Source: Candidatus Scatomorpha stercorigallinarum (GTDB lineage Bacteria; Bacillota_A; Clostridia; Oscillospirales; Oscillospiraceae). Taken from it: DNA of 7,471 nt. The translations under genes were made by a program, and so were the position numbers. The stretch is taken from the NCBI GenBank assembly GCA_018713375.1, contig DVOV01000216.1:1-7471 (forward strand), read 5' to 3'. Positions 5,763 to 7,471 of this stretch are shown here, one piece after another. Under the pieces are notes generated by a model that made no database searches, was not told the DNA's origin, and was given only the letters and a program-made list of their open reading frames with translations. The number at the start of each line of letters is the position of its first letter. Position 1 is the stretch's first letter.

Positions 5763-5794
5763 AAAAAGGCCCCGCCCGGACATACCGGGCGGGG
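5762..5794 (-). terminator. Intrinsic terminator for the minus-strand HTH gene
   Basis: A perfect 10-bp GC stem (5770–5779 with 5785–5794, loop ACATA). On the minus strand it is followed by CC and six T (5767–5762). It starts directly after the HTH gene stop. On the plus strand, after the deaminase stop, the hairpin lacks a T-run, so it may act only weakly in that direction. Confidence 0.8.
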
Positions 5795-5980
5795 TCATCC
5801 TGTCCCTTCTCCTTCGAGGCCGGCGAAAAATTCGCCGTAGGAACAGTCATATATCTTTCTCAGCTCCACGATCACGCAGGAGCGTATGTTCAATTCGCCG
5901 GATTCGTACTTGGCATAGGTCGTGCGGCCTATGCGCCGCTGGAGCTCAGCAAGGTAAATATTGACCGTGATACTGGTCAA
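5795..5980 (-). CDS. Short XRE/Cro-type helix-turn-helix protein, probably N-terminally truncated
   Basis: These 61 residues contain the second half of an XRE-type HTH: RTTYAKYESGELNI (19–32) is the classic recognition-helix and turn pattern, and helices VIVELRKIYDCSYGEFFAGL follow. The usual first helix (about 12–15 residues ahead of YLAEL) is missing. In the minus-strand frame upstream there is a stop at 6034–6032 and the only start is TTG 5980, with only a poor AGGA site before it. Such proteins bind operator DNA, often as repressors, but this one may be a remnant. Base composition is visibly less GC-rich than neighbouring genes, which may mean foreign origin or decay. It has its own terminator. 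Whether it is still expressed is uncertain. Confidence 0.6.
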   Translation of the reverse strand: MTSITVNIYLAELQRRIGRTTYAKYESGELNIRSCVIVELRKIYDCSYGEFFAGLEGEGTG

Positions 5981-5981
5981 T
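5960..5981. repeat. Inverted repeat, possible operator at the HTH/small-ORF junction
   Basis: Perfect 7-base arms ATTGACC (5960–5966) and GGTCAAT (5975–5981) flank an 8-base spacer. It covers the first codons of the HTH ORF and ends 4 bases before the divergent small ORF. An autoregulatory operator is possible, but arms of this size can also occur by chance in a window of this length. Confidence 0.35.
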
Positions 5982-5985
5982 CTAG

Positions 5986-6165
5986 GTGAAATTCCTGGAA
6001 GCTGACTACCACACGCCGTATCTGCGCCTGTTCAACCGCATGACCGATGCGATAGCAGCGCTGGACGACGGATGCGCCCTCGCCGCGCGTGAACTGCTCA
6101 TCGCCGCGCAGCGTGAAGCCGAGGAATCCTATCTCTCGCAGGACTCAGAGTCCGGCGAAGTCTGA
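5986..6165 (+). CDS. Small conserved-looking helical protein of unknown function
   Basis: A 59-residue ORF starts at GTG 5986, directly after an in-frame TAG. The protein is amphipathic and helical: YLRLFNRMTDAIAALDDG, then AARELLIAAQREAEESYLS, with an acidic tail. Similar short proteins (LFNxxTDAxxxLE followed by a helix with AQxxAEExYLS) occur in gut Clostridia from memory; no function is known. Third-position GC and the heptad-like pattern support coding. The start has no clear ribosome binding site, and only five bases separate it from the divergent TTG of the HTH ORF, so a normal promoter and leader are absent. Two hairpins with T-runs follow the stop, as for an expressed gene. Confidence 0.6.
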   Translation: MKFLEADYHTPYLRLFNRMTDAIAALDDGCALAARELLIAAQREAEESYLSQDSESGEV

Positions 6166-6168
6166 CAG

Positions 6169-6193
6169 GCCCCTGCATGGCAGGTGGGCTTTT
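6169..6193 (+). terminator. Terminator after the small ORF, first hairpin
   Basis: CCTGC (6172–6176) pairs with GCAGG (6180–6184) around a three-base loop. The outer GCCC/GGGC bases (6169–6172 and 6186–6189) can extend the stem with a bulge. Four T follow (6190–6193). It starts four bases after the stop codon at 6163–6165. Confidence 0.6.
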
Positions 6194-6199
6194 AATTGC

Positions 6200-6225
6200 C
6201 CCGCCTTTTGGCGGGAGGATTTTTT
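6200..6225 (+). terminator. Terminator after the small ORF, second hairpin
   Basis: CCCGCC (6200–6205) pairs with GGCGGG (6210–6215) around a TTTT loop. AGGA and six T (6220–6225) follow. Together with the hairpin just upstream it would isolate the next operon from read-through. Confidence 0.65.
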
Positions 6226-6252
6226 GCTTGTTCATAAATAATTCGCAATTAA

Positions 6253-6264
6253 ATTTATATAAAT
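6253..6264. promoter_or_regulatory. 12-bp perfect palindrome upstream of the RHH–clpB promoter
   Basis: ATTTATATAAAT is a perfect palindrome ending three bases before the -35 box. It lies in an AT-rich stretch (6226–6264) that could also serve as an UP element for RNA polymerase. Ribbon-helix-helix dimers bind short palindromes, so it is a candidate operator for the protein encoded downstream. This is inference only. Confidence 0.35.
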
Positions 6265-6267
6265 CGC

Positions 6268-6296
6268 TTGACAAAATCTGCGGCGCGTGCTATCAT
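6268..6296 (+). promoter_or_regulatory. Sigma-A promoter for the RHH gene and clpB
   Basis: A perfect -35 TTGACA (6268–6273), exactly 17 bases, and -10 TATCAT (6291–6296). Predicted transcription starts near 6303, leaving a leader of about 25 bases that includes the GGGAGG site at 6314–6319. No CIRCE inverted repeat and no CtsR heptads are seen around it. Confidence 0.9.
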
Positions 6297-6327
6297 GTTA
6301 TCCGTAAAAAACCGGGAGGCGGTCTGA

Positions 6328-6978
6328 ATGAAAAAGACACTTTACAGCCTGATGCTCTCCGACGACGTCGTGCGGGAGGTGGACGCCCTGGCGCACCGCC
6401 TCGGCACCAACCGCTCGAACCTGATCAACCAGATCCTGGCCGACTATGTGTCGGTCACCACGCCGGAGCGCAGGATAAACGATATATTCCACGCCGTGGA
6501 GCAGATGCTGGCGCCCTCGCGCGACCTGGTGCCCTTTTTTGCGCCCAACGCGCTCACCATGTCGCTCAAGTCCAGCCTGGAGTACAAATACCGGCCCACG
6601 GTGAAGTACGAGGTGCAGCTCTTCCGCTCGCTGGAGGGCTCGTTGGGCGAGCTGTCGGTGGTGTTCCGCACGCAGAGCGCCGCCCTCATCGAGGCCATGA
6701 CGGCCTTCTTCCGCCTGTGGAAGCACATCGAGGACAAGCTGCTCGCGCCGCTGCTCAGCGAGCAGATCGACTACGCGCTGTATGACGGCAAGTTCGTGCG
6801 CAGCATCGCCGTGCCGCGCGGGCGCGACTGCACGGCGGAGGACATCGCCGGCGCGCTCTCGGACTACATCAAGCTCTTCGACCGGCTGATGAAGGGCGCG
6901 CTCTGCGGCCGGCTGGACGAGCGCGACATAGAGGCGGAGTACTACGCCGACCTGGGCCGGAGGAACGTCCTCATCTGA
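6328..6978 (+). CDS. Ribbon-helix-helix DNA-binding protein of unknown function, upstream of clpB
   Basis: This 216-residue protein begins with a ribbon-helix-helix (CopG/Arc-like) domain: strand TLYSLMLS (4–11), helix DDVVREVDALAHRLG (12–26), turn TN, helix RSNLINQILADYVS (29–42). The remaining 170 residues are mainly helical with charged surfaces, contain FFRLWKHIEDKLLAPLL in the middle, and match no domain I recognise. RHH proteins dimerise and insert their strands into the major groove, mostly as repressors. ATG 6328 follows GGGAGG (6314–6319) by 8 bases and a strong promoter lies just upstream. The clpB start is 18 bases after the stop, so both genes share the transcript. A role in controlling clpB or sensing protein stress is inference from context only. 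The C-terminal part could be an effector or oligomerisation domain. Confidence 0.88.
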   Translation: MKKTLYSLMLSDDVVREVDALAHRLGTNRSNLINQILADYVSVTTPERRINDIFHAVEQMLAPSRDLVPFFAPNALTMSLKSSLEYKYRPTVKYEVQLFRSLEGSLGELSVVFRTQSAALIEAMTAFFRLWKHIEDKLLAPLLSEQIDYALYDGKFVRSIAVPRGRDCTAEDIAGALSDYIKLFDRLMKGALCGRLDERDIEAEYYADLGRRNVLI

Positions 6979-6996
6979 CGAACGGAGGTAAGCAGT

Positions 6997-7471
6997 ATGA
7001 ACGCTGAAAAATATACCCAGAAAACCATTGAAACCATAAACACCGCGCAGGCCATGGCGCAGGAGAACGGCAACCAGTACCTCACCGCGGAGCACCTGCT
7101 CTATGCCCTGATCGACCAGGACGGCGGGCTCATCGGCTCGCTGCTCTCGCGCATGGGCGCGGACTGCGACGCGATCCTCGCCGAGCTGGACACCGAAATC
7201 CGCAAGCTCCCGCGCGTTTCCGGCAGCGGCGGCGGGCAGGTGTACGCCTCGAACGAGCTGAACAAAATCCTCCGCTTCGCCGAAAAGGCCGCGGAGAAGA
7301 TGGGCGACAGCTATGTCTCCGTCGAGCACCTTATGCTCGGAATGTTCTCCGAGGGCAGCGCGGCCGTGAAGCGCATCCTCTCCGATCACGGGATAACGCG
7401 CGACGGCTTCAGCCGCGAGCTCGCCAAGGTCAAGACAGGCCCCGTGAACAGCGACAATCCCGAGGACACCT
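6997..7471 (+). CDS. clpB: ATP-dependent disaggregase ClpB, N-terminal part (cut by the window end)
   Basis: The 158 codons in the window form the ClpB N-terminal domain with its two Clp_N repeats: the first around YLTAEHLLYALI and the second around ILRFAEKAAEKMGDSYVSVEHLMLGM. The linker VNSDNPEDT near the end leads towards the first AAA+ module, which lies outside. ClpB is a hexameric chaperone that pulls apart aggregates together with DnaK. It does not degrade proteins and lacks the ClpP-binding loop of ClpA/ClpX. The ATG at 6997 has GGAGG (6984–6988) 8 bases upstream. It is second in an operon with the ribbon-helix-helix gene. ClpC is a less likely alternative: the MNAEKYTQKTIETIN start and the SDNPEDT linker fit ClpB better. 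Confidence 0.93.
   Translation, partial: MNAEKYTQKTIETINTAQAMAQENGNQYLTAEHLLYALIDQDGGLIGSLLSRMGADCDAILAELDTEIRKLPRVSGSGGGQVYASNELNKILRFAEKAAEKMGDSYVSVEHLMLGMFSEGSAAVKRILSDHGITRDGFSRELAKVKTGPVNSDNPEDT

Noticed and set aside
5759..5989. Plus-strand ORF opposite the HTH gene
   Set aside because: It overlaps a minus-strand frame with a clear HTH pattern and a minus-oriented terminator. The plus-strand product has no recognisable feature.
6226..6327. CIRCE (HrcA) or CtsR operator upstream of clpB
   Set aside because: Neither the TTAGCACTC/GAGTGCTAA repeat nor the tandem GGTCAAA-type heptads is present around the promoter.
6298..7389. Minus-strand ORF of 363 codons across the RHH gene and clpB
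   Set aside because: Two recognisable plus-strand genes with good ribosome binding sites and a promoter explain the region. The reverse frame reads as His/Val/Ala-rich antisense.

Overview
The window is high-GC bacterial DNA, densely packed, with strong GGAGG-type ribosome binding sites and frequent overlapping starts. The block yabP–yabQ–divIC–yabR at 3088–4590 is a signature of endospore-forming Firmicutes, so the most likely source is a GC-rich clostridial lineage. Genus cannot be told from the sequence alone.

Layout. Positions 1–350 contain no gene but a cluster of four copies, in both orientations, of a GC-rich hairpin-bearing intergenic repeat. Next comes a tightly overlapping plus-strand trio: a macro-domain protein (464–976), an RluA-family pseudouridine synthase (973–1863) and a rhomboid protease (1847–2401). 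A minus-strand gene (2403–2960) for a small membrane-anchored protein meets the rhomboid gene tail to tail with one base between the stops. Divergent from it is the sporulation/division block: yabP, yabQ, divIC and an S1-domain protein like YabR, closed by a strong intrinsic terminator. Thiamine pyrophosphokinase (4698–5351) and a cytidine-deaminase-like gene broken by a one-base frameshift (5368–5762) follow.

A small lower-GC patch (5763–6230) holds an N-terminally short HTH gene on the minus strand with its own terminator, a divergent 59-residue ORF, and two tandem plus-strand terminators. A near-consensus sigma-A promoter (6268–6296) then drives a ribbon-helix-helix protein of unknown function (6328–6978) and clpB (6997 to the window end, partial).

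Working together: YabP and YabQ belong to spore-coat/cortex assembly, DivIC to the divisome, and YabR to RNA binding, in the order known from Bacillus and Clostridia. Here the block is cut off from its usual S4-domain/HU upstream neighbours, and thiN rather than spoIIE lies downstream. The ribbon-helix-helix gene directly upstream of clpB, with no CIRCE or CtsR site visible, is the best candidate for an unrecorded regulatory arrangement. Two genes (yabQ and the deaminase) show frame problems beside homopolymer runs, which may be real lesions or assembly errors. I found no convincing evidence of a wholly new defence or mobile system.
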